Origin: Sphingomonadales bacterium
Lineage (GTDB): Bacteria > Pseudomonadota > Alphaproteobacteria > Sphingomonadales > Sphingomonadaceae
DNA length: 64,000 nucleotides
Assembly (NCBI GenBank): GCA_017302615.1
Contig: JAFLDB010000012.1
Coordinates: 1 to 64,000, forward strand
Direction of reading: 5' to 3'
A program made the position numbers and the translations under genes. Below, in pieces: positions 56,533 through 64,000 of this stretch. The notes beneath the pieces were generated by a model. That model worked only from the letters and a program-made list of their open reading frames with translations. It did not search any database and was not told the origin of the DNA. Numbering within the stretch: the first letter of the stretch is position 1; every line of letters starts with the position of its first letter.

Positions 56533-56811
56533 TTACCGGAAGTTGTCGGCGTAGGCCTGGATCTTGAGCCGGCGCGGCGGGGTGCTGTGCATTTCGGCGG
56601 CAATCCCGTACTTGTCGGCATAGGCCTGGGCATCGGCCTGGCTGGCAAAGCGCAGGGTCACCTGGGCCTGGGTATCGCCGCTGCCGGCCCAGCCCATCAC
56701 GGGATCGGGCTTCTTCGCCTCGGCCGGGGCGAATTCGAGCAGCCATTCCTGCGTCCGGGCCTTGCCGGACTGCATGGCGTTCTTCGGGCGTTGATAGATG
56801 CGTGCAGCCAT
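56533..56811 (-). CDS. NDUFS4-like ETC complex I subunit
   Basis: Small protein of 92 residues matching the conserved region of the 18-kDa complex I subunit (NDUFS4), a supernumerary NADH-quinone oxidoreductase subunit shared by alphaproteobacteria and mitochondria. Seen are MAARIYQRPKNAMQSGKART at the start, WLLEFAP, MGWAGSGDTQAQVTLRF and the end RRLKIQAYADNFR. Start at 56811; the longer frame is dropped. The other nuo genes are not in the window, as is usual for this gene. Confidence 0.92.
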   Translation of the reverse strand: MAARIYQRPKNAMQSGKARTQEWLLEFAPAEAKKPDPVMGWAGSGDTQAQVTLRFASQADAQAYADKYGIAAEMHSTPPRRLKIQAYADNFR

Positions 56812-56871
56812 GCCGCGCGATTGCGGCGAATCGCGGCGGAAATCAAGTCCCAGCGAGCCGATGTTCCAATC

Positions 56872-56948
56872 CCTCGTCATCCCCGCGCAGGCGGGGATCC
56901 AGCGGCGAGGTTCCGATCTGGATTCCCGCCTGCGCGGGAATGACGAGG
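56872..56948. repeat. Palindromic repeat (CCGCGCAGGCGGG type), copy 2
   Basis: Arms 56872-56902 and 56918-56948 form an imperfect 31-bp inverted repeat (CTCGTCATCCCCGCGCAGG and complement). Same unit as at 41644-41722. It lies between hrpB's stop and the NDUFS4-like start, and may form the hrpB 3' hairpin. Confidence 0.9.
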
Positions 56949-56967
56949 TTTTGATCGGCCGAGGCCG

Positions 56968-59409
56968 CTATCGCCGGTTGAAGGCATTCTTCGTCTTGAG
57001 GCTCGCCGCCTCGTTCCACGGCTCGTCCGGCCAGCGGTGCTTGGGGTAGCGGCCCTTCATGTCCTTCACCACATCGCGCCACGATCCGCGCCAGAACGCG
57101 GGCAGATCGCGCGTGGTCTGGAGCGGCTTGCCGCCCGGATCGGTCAGCTTGAGCAGCAAGGGCTGCGGCGGTTGCCCAAAGCCGGGATGCCGATCGAGCC
57201 CGAACACCGCCTGGACCCGCAGTTCCACCGATGGCCCGCCGGGATCGTCATAGTCGATTGCATGGCTGGTCCCGGCCGGGCTGGTGAACTGGGCTGGCAC
57301 CAGCCGGTCGAGCGCCTGCTGCGCGGCATAGTCCAGCCGGGCGCGCAGCGCATCGTGGAGCCGGGCCGGATCGGTCTGGTCAAGCCGCCGGCCAAGCAGC
57401 GGCGCCAGCCAGTCCCCGGCCTCGCTGAGCAAGGTTTCCTCGGCCAGCGCCTCCACCCCGGCATAGCGGGCGCGGCGCAGCAGGGCCTGGCTGGCCTTTG
57501 ACAGCGGCAGCAAGTCCAGTCCCCCGGCCCGCACCCGCTCGATCAGAAAGGCGCGGATCGCGGACGGATCGGGTGACGGATCGGACCCGCGTGCCAGCGT
57601 GATCGCGCCCAGCCGCGATTCGAGCAGGGCCTCGACCCGGTCTTCGTCCGCCACCCAGCGCAGCGTGGAGCGCTTCTCGATCCGGTGGGCCAGCCAGCGG
57701 GTCACTTCGGCCTCGCCCAGGGCAATCGCCCCGGTGATCCGCGCGCCCTTGGCCTCGCCCTGGGCCTCGCCCACTGCCAGCCATTCGGCACGGGCAAGCG
57801 GACTGACCGGATCGAGCCGCAGCCCGCGCCCACCGGCGGTCAGCCAGTTCTCTCCGCCGGCATCGCGGCGGCGCGCGATATTGTCTGGCCAGGCTTCCGC
57901 CAGCAGAACGCCCAGTGGCGGAGCCTCGCCCTCGCCCGGCCTGGCCAGACCGACCGCCAGCCGCTCCCACCGCGCGGCCAGCTTGCGCGAGGCTTCGGCC
58001 CGCGAGCCGCGCTCACCCTTCCAGCGATCGAGCCGTGCGGCAAGGTCCTCTCCCCGCCCGCCCAGCCCGCGTTCCTGCAACAGCAGCGCCAGTAATGCTG
58101 CATCGCGCGCCGCACCATGCTGCGCAGCATAAAGCAGCATATGCGCCAGCTGCGGTGCCATCGGCAGAGCCGCCATGCTGCGCCCGTGCGAGGTGATCCG
58201 CCCTGCCCCATCAAGCGCGCCAAGTGCCTGTAGAGTCGCCTTTGCTGCAGCCAATGCTGCACCCGGCGGGGGATCGAGCCAGGGCAGCGCGGCCGCATCC
58301 GCCGCGCCCCATTGCGCCAGGCTGAGCAGCAGCGGCGCAAGATCGCTGGTCAGCATTTCCGGCGGATCGAATGCTGCACGGCCCGGATGCGCCGCCTCTT
58401 CCCATAGGCGATAGGCAACCCCCGGCCCCTGCCGCGCGGCGCGGCCCGCGCGCTGGGCGGCGGCGGCCTGGCTGGCGCGGTGTGTGACCAGCCGTGTCAC
58501 CCCGGCGGCCTTGTCGAATTCCGCCCGGCGCGACAGGCCGGCATCGACCACCACCGATACGCCATCCAGCGTCAGCGAGGTTTCGGCAATAGCCGTTGCC
58601 AGCACGATCCGCCGCCGCCCTTCCGGATCGCGCCGGATCGCGGCGCGCTGGGCCGCCGGTTCGCACTGGCCGTGGAGCGGCAGGACGAGTGCCGAAGGGA
58701 GCCTCTCCGCCAGCCGCTCGCGCAGCCGCTCGATCTCTCCCACACCCGGCAGGAAGGCGAGAATATCGCCTGTCTCGTCCCGCGAGGCGGTCAGCACCGC
58801 GCTGGCCATCGCGTCTTCCAGCCGCAATTCGGGCCGCGCGCCCAGCCACCTGATCGTCAGCGGGTGGGCCTTGCCCGCGCTTTCGATCACCGGCGCGTCG
58901 CCCAGCAACCCGGCAAAGCGGGTGCCGTCGATCGTCGCGCTCATCACCACCAGCCGCAGATCGGGCCGCAATACCTGCTGACTTTCAATCGCGAGGGCCA
59001 GGCCAAGGTCGGAATCGAGGTGCCGCTCGTGCGCCTCGTCGAACAGCACGGCGGAAACGCCGGCGAGTTCCGGGTCCTTGAGGATGGTCGAAACGAAGAT
59101 CGCCTCGGTCATCACCAGCACGCGGGTTCTGGCGCTGCGCTTGCTGTCGAGCCGGGTCAGGTAGCCGACCGTTTCGCCCGGCGCTTCACCGAGCAGTTCC
59201 GCCATCCGCTCCGCCGCCGCCCGCGCCGCCACCCGGCGCGGCGAAAGCAGGATCACGCTGCCCGTGCACCACGGCTGATCGAGCAGCGCGGTGGCTACCG
59301 AGGTCGTTTTCCCTGCCCCCGGCGGCGCAATCAGCACCGCGCTTTCCCGCTCGCGCAGTGCGGCGAGCAGGTCCGGCAGGACGGCGTGGATGGGCAGCGC
59401 TTCGGCCAT
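56968..59409 (-). CDS. hrpB: ATP-dependent helicase HrpB
   Basis: DEAH/RHA-type helicase of 813 residues. Walker A is PPGAGKTTSVAT near residue 28, the DEAH box VLFDEAHERHLDSD near 125, motif III VMSATID, and QRAGRAARQGPGVAYRLW the last motif of RecA-like domain 2. The C-terminal HrpB domain (about 480-810) ends WPDEPWNEAASLKTKNAFNRR. The RNA target is unknown, and loss is usually mild. It is transcribed alone. Confidence 0.95.
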   Translation of the reverse strand: MAEALPIHAVLPDLLAALRERESAVLIAPPGAGKTTSVATALLDQPWCTGSVILLSPRRVAARAAAERMAELLGEAPGETVGYLTRLDSKRSARTRVLVMTEAIFVSTILKDPELAGVSAVLFDEAHERHLDSDLGLALAIESQQVLRPDLRLVVMSATIDGTRFAGLLGDAPVIESAGKAHPLTIRWLGARPELRLEDAMASAVLTASRDETGDILAFLPGVGEIERLRERLAERLPSALVLPLHGQCEPAAQRAAIRRDPEGRRRIVLATAIAETSLTLDGVSVVVDAGLSRRAEFDKAAGVTRLVTHRASQAAAAQRAGRAARQGPGVAYRLWEEAAHPGRAAFDPPEMLTSDLAPLLLSLAQWGAADAAALPWLDPPPGAALAAAKATLQALGALDGAGRITSHGRSMAALPMAPQLAHMLLYAAQHGAARDAALLALLLQERGLGGRGEDLAARLDRWKGERGSRAEASRKLAARWERLAVGLARPGEGEAPPLGVLLAEAWPDNIARRRDAGGENWLTAGGRGLRLDPVSPLARAEWLAVGEAQGEAKGARITGAIALGEAEVTRWLAHRIEKRSTLRWVADEDRVEALLESRLGAITLARGSDPSPDPSAIRAFLIERVRAGGLDLLPLSKASQALLRRARYAGVEALAEETLLSEAGDWLAPLLGRRLDQTDPARLHDALRARLDYAAQQALDRLVPAQFTSPAGTSHAIDYDDPGGPSVELRVQAVFGLDRHPGFGQPPQPLLLKLTDPGGKPLQTTRDLPAFWRGSWRDVVKDMKGRYPKHRWPDEPWNEAASLKTKNAFNRR

Positions 59410-59435
59410 TGCCGCTGCGCTAGAAGATAAAGCGG

Positions 59436-59462
59436 TCCTTCGACAAGCTCAGGACGAACGGA
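59436..59462. repeat. Solo arm of a widespread intergenic repeat
   Basis: CCTTCGACAAGCTCAGGACG and flanking bases match a short repeat often found between bacterial genes, usually as an inverted pair. Only one arm is seen here, upstream of hrpB. Confidence 0.6.
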
Positions 59463-59495
59463 ATCGATCGCACATCCGTTGAGGTGCCGCGATCT

Positions 59496-59612
59496 GGCTC
59501 AGGCCGGAGCGAGAATGGTGCGGTTCGAGAACCGGCGCGCAGCGTACTTCAGTACGTGTGCACCGGAAGCCCCGAACAGTGCCGTTCGCAGCCCGGCATG
59601 GACCAGAGCGGG
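59496..59612. repeat. Long imperfect hairpin between hrpB and aldo/keto reductase
   Basis: The core CGTACT-TC-AGTACG (59543-59556) is extended outward by paired CCGG and GTTCG/CGAAC blocks (59522-59577) and more weakly to about 59496 and 59612. The shape is of a folded MITE-like or structured RNA element. No other copy in this window. Confidence 0.65.
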
Positions 59613-59617
59613 GTGCT

Positions 59618-60634
59618 TCACCCCATCGGGTAGCGGATTTCGCGGCTCACCTTATCGATCGCCTTCATCAGATCGGCCGGCAGCACCAGATCGGCAGCGG
59701 CCAGGATTTCGGGCAGCTGCTCTTCCTTGCTCACCCCGACAATGGTCGAAGCGACAAAATCGTGCTGCTTTGACCAGGCCACGGCCAGGGTGACGGGGCT
59801 CATCCCGGCCTCTGCAGCCAGCGCCATGAACCGTTCGGTGGACGCCAGCGAACGGTCATTCACGAAGCGACGGCCCATTTCGGCCTGGCGCCCTTCCATC
59901 GCCAGATAGCGGCTGAACCGGGCCCCTTCCGGCCGGGCCCCGCCCTGATACTTGCCGGACAGCACCCCCCCGCCGATCGGCGAATAGGGGATCAGGCTGA
60001 CCCCCTCCATCCGGCAGACCTGCGCCAGCTCATCCTCGAAACGGCGGTTGTTGAGGCTGAAATTGTTCTGGATGGTCTGGTACCGCACCGTGCCCAGCCG
60101 CTCGGCGGTCTGGATCGATTTCATCAGGCCCCAGCTGGTTTCGTTGGAGCAGCCGGTGATCCGAACCTTGCCGGCCCGAACCAGCTCGTCGAGCACTTCC
60201 ATCGTCTCGTCATAAGGCAGTTCGTGGTCGGGCCAGTGAGTCTGGTACAGATCAATGTAATCGGTCCCGAGCTTCTTAAGGCTGTCTTCGACCGCAACCA
60301 TGATGTTGCGCCGGTCGAGCGCGGTCATGCCTTCGCGCTTGGGGCTGCGGAACCAGACGTGGCTGGGGCCGGACACCTTGGTGGCCAGGATGATCGCATC
60401 GCGCGGCTTGGTCTTCAGCCACTTGCCGACGATTTCTTCCGTACGGCCGACCCACTTGGGATCGGGCGGCACCGGATAGCCCTCGGCCGTGTCATAGAAA
60501 TCGATCCCCGCCTCGAAGCACTGGTCGAGAATGCGCAGCGCCTCGGCCTCGTCGGTCTGGCTGCCGAAGGTCATGGTGCCCATGCAGATATCGGACACGA
60601 CGATGGCGCTCTTGCCCAGACGGCGACGTTGCAT
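59618..60634 (-). CDS. Aldo/keto reductase
   Basis: NADPH-dependent oxidoreductase of 338 residues (Tas-like group). The catalytic tetrad is visible: Asp and Tyr in DFYDTAEGY, Lys in LATKV and His in YQTHW. NADPH-binding segments are IPYSPIGGGVLSGKY and STIVGVSKEEQL. Substrate unknown. The hydride acceptor group of this subfamily is broad, mainly aldehydes and ketones. It is 99 bp downstream of the TonB-C-like gene. Confidence 0.92.
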   Translation of the reverse strand: MQRRRLGKSAIVVSDICMGTMTFGSQTDEAEALRILDQCFEAGIDFYDTAEGYPVPPDPKWVGRTEEIVGKWLKTKPRDAIILATKVSGPSHVWFRSPKREGMTALDRRNIMVAVEDSLKKLGTDYIDLYQTHWPDHELPYDETMEVLDELVRAGKVRITGCSNETSWGLMKSIQTAERLGTVRYQTIQNNFSLNNRRFEDELAQVCRMEGVSLIPYSPIGGGVLSGKYQGGARPEGARFSRYLAMEGRQAEMGRRFVNDRSLASTERFMALAAEAGMSPVTLAVAWSKQHDFVASTIVGVSKEEQLPEILAAADLVLPADLMKAIDKVSREIRYPMG

Positions 60635-60733
60635 GACGGATTCTCCCGGAAAATGCTGGTTTCGACTTGCAACCCAAGGTGGCTGGCCGCGGAGGCCCGG
60701 TCAAGGGGCGAAGTCCGCCAGATTAAAGGGCCA

Positions 60734-62242
60734 TCAGAAGGCAGGGTGATTGCAGCGCATCCTTGCCTCAACCAGCACCGCGCCCGGCACGACTTCCGGG
60801 GGCGCCTTGTCCTTGTCGCAGCCGATGACGCGAAACTCGATCGGCGGCAACGTGACCCGGACATAGCGTCCCGGATGTTCCGGGTAGCTGCGGCGCAGCC
60901 GGCGCATGACCAGCTTGACTACGGTTTCGGACAGCACCGCATCCGGGGAACCGACGATTTCGACCAGCAGCACGCGGCGATCCGGCCCGATCACCGCCCG
61001 GGCCTGTACCACGCCTTGCGTGCCCGAACGGGCGGCGCGGAGCGGATAGTCATCGCCGGAGACGATTCGTTCGAACGGCACCGGTCGTTCCGGATCCGGG
61101 GTCCAGGCTCCGGCTTCAACCAGCCCGCCGCTGCGGGCGAACTCGCGATCCAGCAGGATCCGCGCCGGGGCAGATCCGGCCATGACAAGCCGGGCCAGTT
61201 CCACCATGGCGGCGCGCTGCGATGCGGCGTCCTCGCCGGTCAGGCTGCGTTCGATCCAGTCCAGCAAGGCCGGCGCGGCCGACTCCGTTCCTTGGCGGTA
61301 CAGCGCCGCCAGCGCAGTTGCGGCAAAGCGTTGTGACGCCGGATCGGCCGCGCTGAGGCGGGGCGTGAAAATCCGCACCAGCCGTTCGCGCAACGCGGGA
61401 TCCTTGATGGAACGCTGCACAATTCGCCACAATTCCATGAACAGATAGTCGCGATCCGGCGCGGCCGGGCCGGCCAGGCGCGGTTCGATCCGGTCAAGCA
61501 GCATGGCCAGGGCCGCATCGTCTCTTGCCGCGGCCGCCAGCAGGATCCGCTCGGCCCGCTCAGGGTCGGCTGGCACCCCCTCCCCGGCCAGCAGGATCCG
61601 GGCGGCTCGGCGCTGGTCGTCCGGACCGCCTTTGACCAGCGCGTCGACACCGCGGGCCGGATCGAACCGGAACGAGAGCGGATCGAGCCATGCTTCGATG
61701 CGCAGTTCGCGGGAACGCGGCGTGTCGCGGGACAGGTCGGTCACAAAGGCCCAGACATCTTCGCGCGCAACAAACGCCCTCTTTTCCGCCTCCGTCCAAC
61801 TGGGCGTGACGGCGATCCCGCGCACCCACAGCACCCGGTTAAGGTCCTCCGCCCGAGCAAGGTCGTCCGGGCGGCCACGGCTGATCAGGGCCCGGCGCAG
61901 ATCACCGAGCAGGCCGGTTTCGGCGGCAAAATCGGATCGGCCGGCAACCAGTGATTCCAGCATCGCCACCGCCAGGTCGGGATCGCGCGGGCAACCCTTG
62001 CTGCCGTCCAGCAGCAGCCGGGCCAGGTTGGCAATATCGTTTTCGTCGGCATGCTTGATCGGCAGGACCTTGTCCACGCGGCCTTTGGCCCGAACCACCT
62101 TGCGGCAAAAGTCGCGCGCCGCCTGGTCCGCCTCGCGCGCGGCCTTCGCATCCGGCTCTCCGGTTACCACCCAGGTGCTGCTTAGCGCCGGGGTCGCGGC
62201 AAGGACCAGGGCAACCATCGGAAGAAGCGGGAAAAACTTCAT
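60734..62242 (-). CDS. Exported protein with TonB C-terminal-like domain
   Basis: Protein of 502 residues with signal peptide MKFFPLLPMVALVLAATPALS. The middle (about 60-380) is helical and repetitive (LLDGSKGCPRDPDLAVAMLESL, RAARILLAGEGVPADPERAERIL), suggesting Sel1- or HEAT-like repeats. The last 90 residues resemble the TonB C-terminal fold (YPLRAARSGTQGVVQARAVI, VLLVEIVGSPDAVLSETVVK, then RYVRVTLPPIEFRV). In this group such proteins are often annotated as energy-transducer TonB, but no N-terminal TonB box or Pro-rich linker is seen, so it is probably a periplasmic adaptor. Confidence 0.72.
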   Translation of the reverse strand: MKFFPLLPMVALVLAATPALSSTWVVTGEPDAKAAREADQAARDFCRKVVRAKGRVDKVLPIKHADENDIANLARLLLDGSKGCPRDPDLAVAMLESLVAGRSDFAAETGLLGDLRRALISRGRPDDLARAEDLNRVLWVRGIAVTPSWTEAEKRAFVAREDVWAFVTDLSRDTPRSRELRIEAWLDPLSFRFDPARGVDALVKGGPDDQRRAARILLAGEGVPADPERAERILLAAAARDDAALAMLLDRIEPRLAGPAAPDRDYLFMELWRIVQRSIKDPALRERLVRIFTPRLSAADPASQRFAATALAALYRQGTESAAPALLDWIERSLTGEDAASQRAAMVELARLVMAGSAPARILLDREFARSGGLVEAGAWTPDPERPVPFERIVSGDDYPLRAARSGTQGVVQARAVIGPDRRVLLVEIVGSPDAVLSETVVKLVMRRLRRSYPEHPGRYVRVTLPPIEFRVIGCDKDKAPPEVVPGAVLVEARMRCNHPAF

Positions 62243-62556
62243 GGCGCGGTTGTGGCACCATCGCGCACGCCTGACCAGCCATGGTCCGCGCTTTCCTACA
62301 TCGCGCGGCTTTGGCACAGTGCGTCCATGCCCTGTCCCGAACCGCCCCGATGAGCCGCGCCGCTCGCCCCCGCCCCCTTTCAAGGCCGCGCCACCCGCGC
62401 GGCCTTTGTGCATTCGGGTGTTCTGACAAGTCGGACCGGAATGGTGAACTGCGGATGTGTTTCATCAACTTGCGTTCTACGCAAGCCAGGCAGGATTGCC
62501 ACAAGCTAATGAAATTAGGTTCTTTTCAGCCCGAAATCGAAAAACACCGCCCAGCC
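62243..62556. other. Intergenic region between TonB-C-like gene and polyprenyl synthase
   Basis: This 314-bp stretch holds one perfect hairpin (AAGGCCGCGC-CACCC-GCGCGGCCTT, 62382-62406) with only TTTGTG after it. It also contains the AT-richer segment around 62455-62545 and part of the synthase terminator. No gene is supported. Confidence 0.6.
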
Positions 62557-62572
62557 TCAGCTGCGCCGGGCG
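62540..62572 (-). terminator. Terminator overlapping the polyprenyl synthase stop
   Basis: On the minus strand CGCCCGG and CTGGGCG pair (one G-U) around an 11-base loop holding the TGA stop, followed by GTGTTTTT. The terminator starts inside the last codons. Confidence 0.72.
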
Positions 62573-63573
62573 ACCGCGAATTCGGCGGCTTCGGCCATGG
62601 CCGCGCGGGCCGGGCTGGCCGGGAACATCGCGATCGCGTTGATCGCGCGCTGGGCAAAGTGGCGGGCGCGCTCGCGGGTGGCGTTGACCGCGTCGTGGCG
62701 ACCGATCAGCTCCACCGCGTGGGCCAGGTCCTCGTCGGAGGTGCGATGACCGGCAATCGCATCCTTCCAGAACTTGCGCTCTTCCTCGGTCCCGCGGGCA
62801 TAGGCCAGGATCACCGGCAGGGTCATCTTGCCCTCGCGGAAGTCGTCGCCCTTGCCCTTGCCCATCTCGAAGGTGCTGGAATCGTAATCCATCGCATCAT
62901 CGACCAGCTGGAAGGCGATGCCGAGGTTGCGGCCATAGTCATCCAGCGCGCGCTCTTCCGCTTCGCCCTTTTCGGCGACGACGGCGGCGATCCGGGTGGC
63001 CGCGGCGAACAGCGCGGCGGTCTTGGCGCCGATGATGCCCAGGTAGCGGTCCTCGCTCGTTTCGATCTGGCGGGCGGCGGTCAGCTGGTCAACCTCGCCT
63101 TCGGAAATGACCGAGCTCGCGTTGGAGAGGATCTTCAGCACCTTGAGGCTGCCGTCCTCGACCATCAGTTCAAAGCTGCGGGTGAACAGGAAATCGCCGA
63201 CCAGCACCGTGGCGGGATTGCCGAAGATCAGGTTGGCGGCGGCCTTGCCGCGGCGAATCTCGCTGCCGTCGACCACATCGTCGTGCAGCAAGGTGGCGGT
63301 GTGGATGAATTCCACCGCCGCGGCCAGCTTGTGGTGGCGGGTGCCGTGATAGTCGCACAGCGCCGCCCCGGCCAGCGTCAGCATCGGGCGCATCCGCTTG
63401 CCCCCGCCGGCGATCAGGTGTCCGGCCAGCGCCGGAATCAGCGGGATTTCGCTCTGCATCCGTTCCAGGATGACCTGGTTGACCGCATTCATGCCATTGG
63501 CAGTCAGGGCCATGATCGGGCCCAGCGAAGGTTCGCTCTCCCGCGGGCGAAGGGGAATGACGTCGGCGCTCAT
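62557..63573 (-). CDS. Polyprenyl diphosphate synthase (ubiquinone side chain)
   Basis: Trans-prenyltransferase of 338 residues, likely making the decaprenyl chain of ubiquinone-10 used by sphingomonads (IspB/DdsA type). First Asp motif: LLHDDVVDGSEIRRG near residue 98, preceded by GGGKRMRPML; second: FQLVDDAMDYDS near 220. Chain length cannot be read with certainty; the residues before the first motif (AVEFIHTATL) suit long products. Divergent from chorismate mutase. Confidence 0.92.
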   Translation of the reverse strand: MSADVIPLRPRESEPSLGPIMALTANGMNAVNQVILERMQSEIPLIPALAGHLIAGGGKRMRPMLTLAGAALCDYHGTRHHKLAAAVEFIHTATLLHDDVVDGSEIRRGKAAANLIFGNPATVLVGDFLFTRSFELMVEDGSLKVLKILSNASSVISEGEVDQLTAARQIETSEDRYLGIIGAKTAALFAAATRIAAVVAEKGEAEERALDDYGRNLGIAFQLVDDAMDYDSSTFEMGKGKGDDFREGKMTLPVILAYARGTEEERKFWKDAIAGHRTSDEDLAHAVELIGRHDAVNATRERARHFAQRAINAIAMFPASPARAAMAEAAEFAVARRS

Positions 63574-63652
63574 TACGCCAGCCGCATTGCGCGCGGATTA
63601 TCCGGAAGGCAAGCTTGGAATTGCGCCATTTTCAAGCTAGCGGTTGCAGGCG

Positions 63653-63946
63653 ATGAGCGAGACCCAACCCGATCCCGTCCTGGCCGGCTTCCGCGCCAGC
63701 ATCGACAATATCGATGCCGCCCTGATCCATATCCTGGCCGAGCGTTTCCGTATCACCAAGGCGGTAGGCGCCTACAAGGCGGAAAACGCCCTGCCGGCCT
63801 CCGATCCGGGCCGCGAGGAGCGGCAGATCGCCCGGCTGCGCAAGCTGGCCGAGGAAGCGCAGCTCGATCCCGAATTCTCGGAAAAATTCCTGCGCTTCAT
63901 CATCCAGGAAGTGATCCGCCACCACGAACAGGCGGCCGGCAAGTAA
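63653..63946 (+). CDS. Chorismate mutase (AroQ type)
   Basis: Monofunctional all-helical chorismate mutase of 97 residues, rearranging chorismate to prephenate for Phe and Tyr. Active-site pattern visible: RASIDNIDAALIHILAERFRITKAVG with Arg and Lys, then Arg and Glu/Gln in later helices (REERQIARLRKLAEE, RFIIQEVIRHH). ATG 63653 (MSETQPDPVLAG) is favoured over the upstream TTG at 63644. It converges with an incomplete gene at the window end. Confidence 0.92.
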   Translation: MSETQPDPVLAGFRASIDNIDAALIHILAERFRITKAVGAYKAENALPASDPGREERQIARLRKLAEEAQLDPEFSEKFLRFIIQEVIRHHEQAAGK

Positions 63947-63954
63947 GCTGCGGC

Positions 63955-64000
63955 TCAGCCGCGCTTGCGCAGATAAACGCCCGAAAAGGTCACGTTCATC
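63955..64000 (-). CDS. C-terminal end of an unidentified gene (partial)
   Basis: The last bases encode, on the minus strand, an in-frame end MNVTFSGVYLRKRG followed by TGA at 63955-63957. It converges on chorismate mutase with eight bases between stops. Too little is present to name the protein; coding status is inferred from the tight convergent spacing. Confidence 0.4.
   Translation of the reverse strand, partial: MNVTFSGVYLRKRG

Noticed and set aside
59436..59462. Attachment site for an integrated element
   Set aside because: Only one copy, not next to a tRNA or integrase, and it matches a common dispersed repeat.

Overview
The window looks like chromosomal core DNA of an alphaproteobacterium of the order Sphingomonadales (Erythrobacter/Novosphingobium/Sphingomonas-like). 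The grounds are G+C of roughly two thirds by eye, protein families typical of that group, and gene neighbourhoods such as zapA-6S RNA-5-FCL, fda-thiE next to efp-suhB, recG/sdhE/mfd, lon-hup and ffs/dnaX. I see no prophage, transposase, CRISPR array or plasmid gene. Taxonomy is inference; no rRNA gene is present.

Layout. 1-5.0 kb: the end of an exosortase/PEP-CTERM exopolysaccharide locus on the minus strand (sugar transferase, PrsK, PrsR, start of a PrsT-like protein). 5.1-8.2 kb: an ScfR/RamB-type regulator divergent from isocitrate lyase, with three TTTGYAA sites between them. 8.9-11.5 kb: rubrerythrin, a two-cluster Fe-S protein and a DUF3501 protein, headed by a Fur-like palindrome. 11.5-16.9 kb: an SLC13-type permease, an M20 amidohydrolase, tRNA-Leu, suhB and efp. 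16.9-22.8 kb: tkt-gap-pgk-fda-thiE. 22.9-24.4 kb: a small coiled-coil protein, zapA, 6S RNA, 5-formyl-THF cyclo-ligase and a DUF2842 protein. 24.4-28.3 kb: miscellaneous genes, including an MBL hydrolase, tRNA-Asp and a tandem winged-helix regulator divergent from a glyoxalase-fold protein. 28.3-32.0 kb: a branched-chain 2-oxoacid dehydrogenase operon (E1alpha, E1beta, E2) with a clear promoter. 32.2-35.2 kb: thyA, tRNA-Pro and two divergent L,D-transpeptidases. 35.2-41.6 kb: recG, a host-attachment-family gene, sdhE, mfd. 41.7-48.4 kb: an EAL protein, nadK, tRNA-Asn, secA and an acyltransferase. 48.4-56.1 kb: hup, lon, an amidohydrolase, ybaB, dnaX, an orphan gene and the 4.5S RNA gene ffs. 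56.1-64 kb: repeats, an NDUFS4-like subunit, hrpB, an aldo/keto reductase, a TonB-C-like protein, a polyprenyl synthase and chorismate mutase.

Most of the content is housekeeping: central carbon metabolism, acetate/glyoxylate control, DNA repair, translation, secretion, division and cell wall. The accessory signal is modest. It consists of a 34-bp perfect inverted repeat beside tRNA-Leu, several unrelated families of intergenic palindromic repeats, an atypical orphan gene between ffs and dnaX, a ZauP-like partner candidate for ZapA, and the rubrerythrin/Fe-S/DUF3501 module with its own regulatory elements. I found no clear new defence or mobile system. The best leads for something undescribed are the rubrerythrin module and the small ZapA-linked protein.

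Many start sites were moved inward from the longest open frame, using signal peptides, family N-termini, ribosome binding sites and neighbouring stops. Long antisense open frames opposite secA, lon, mfd, aceA and dnaX are artefacts of high-GC codon usage and are not annotated.
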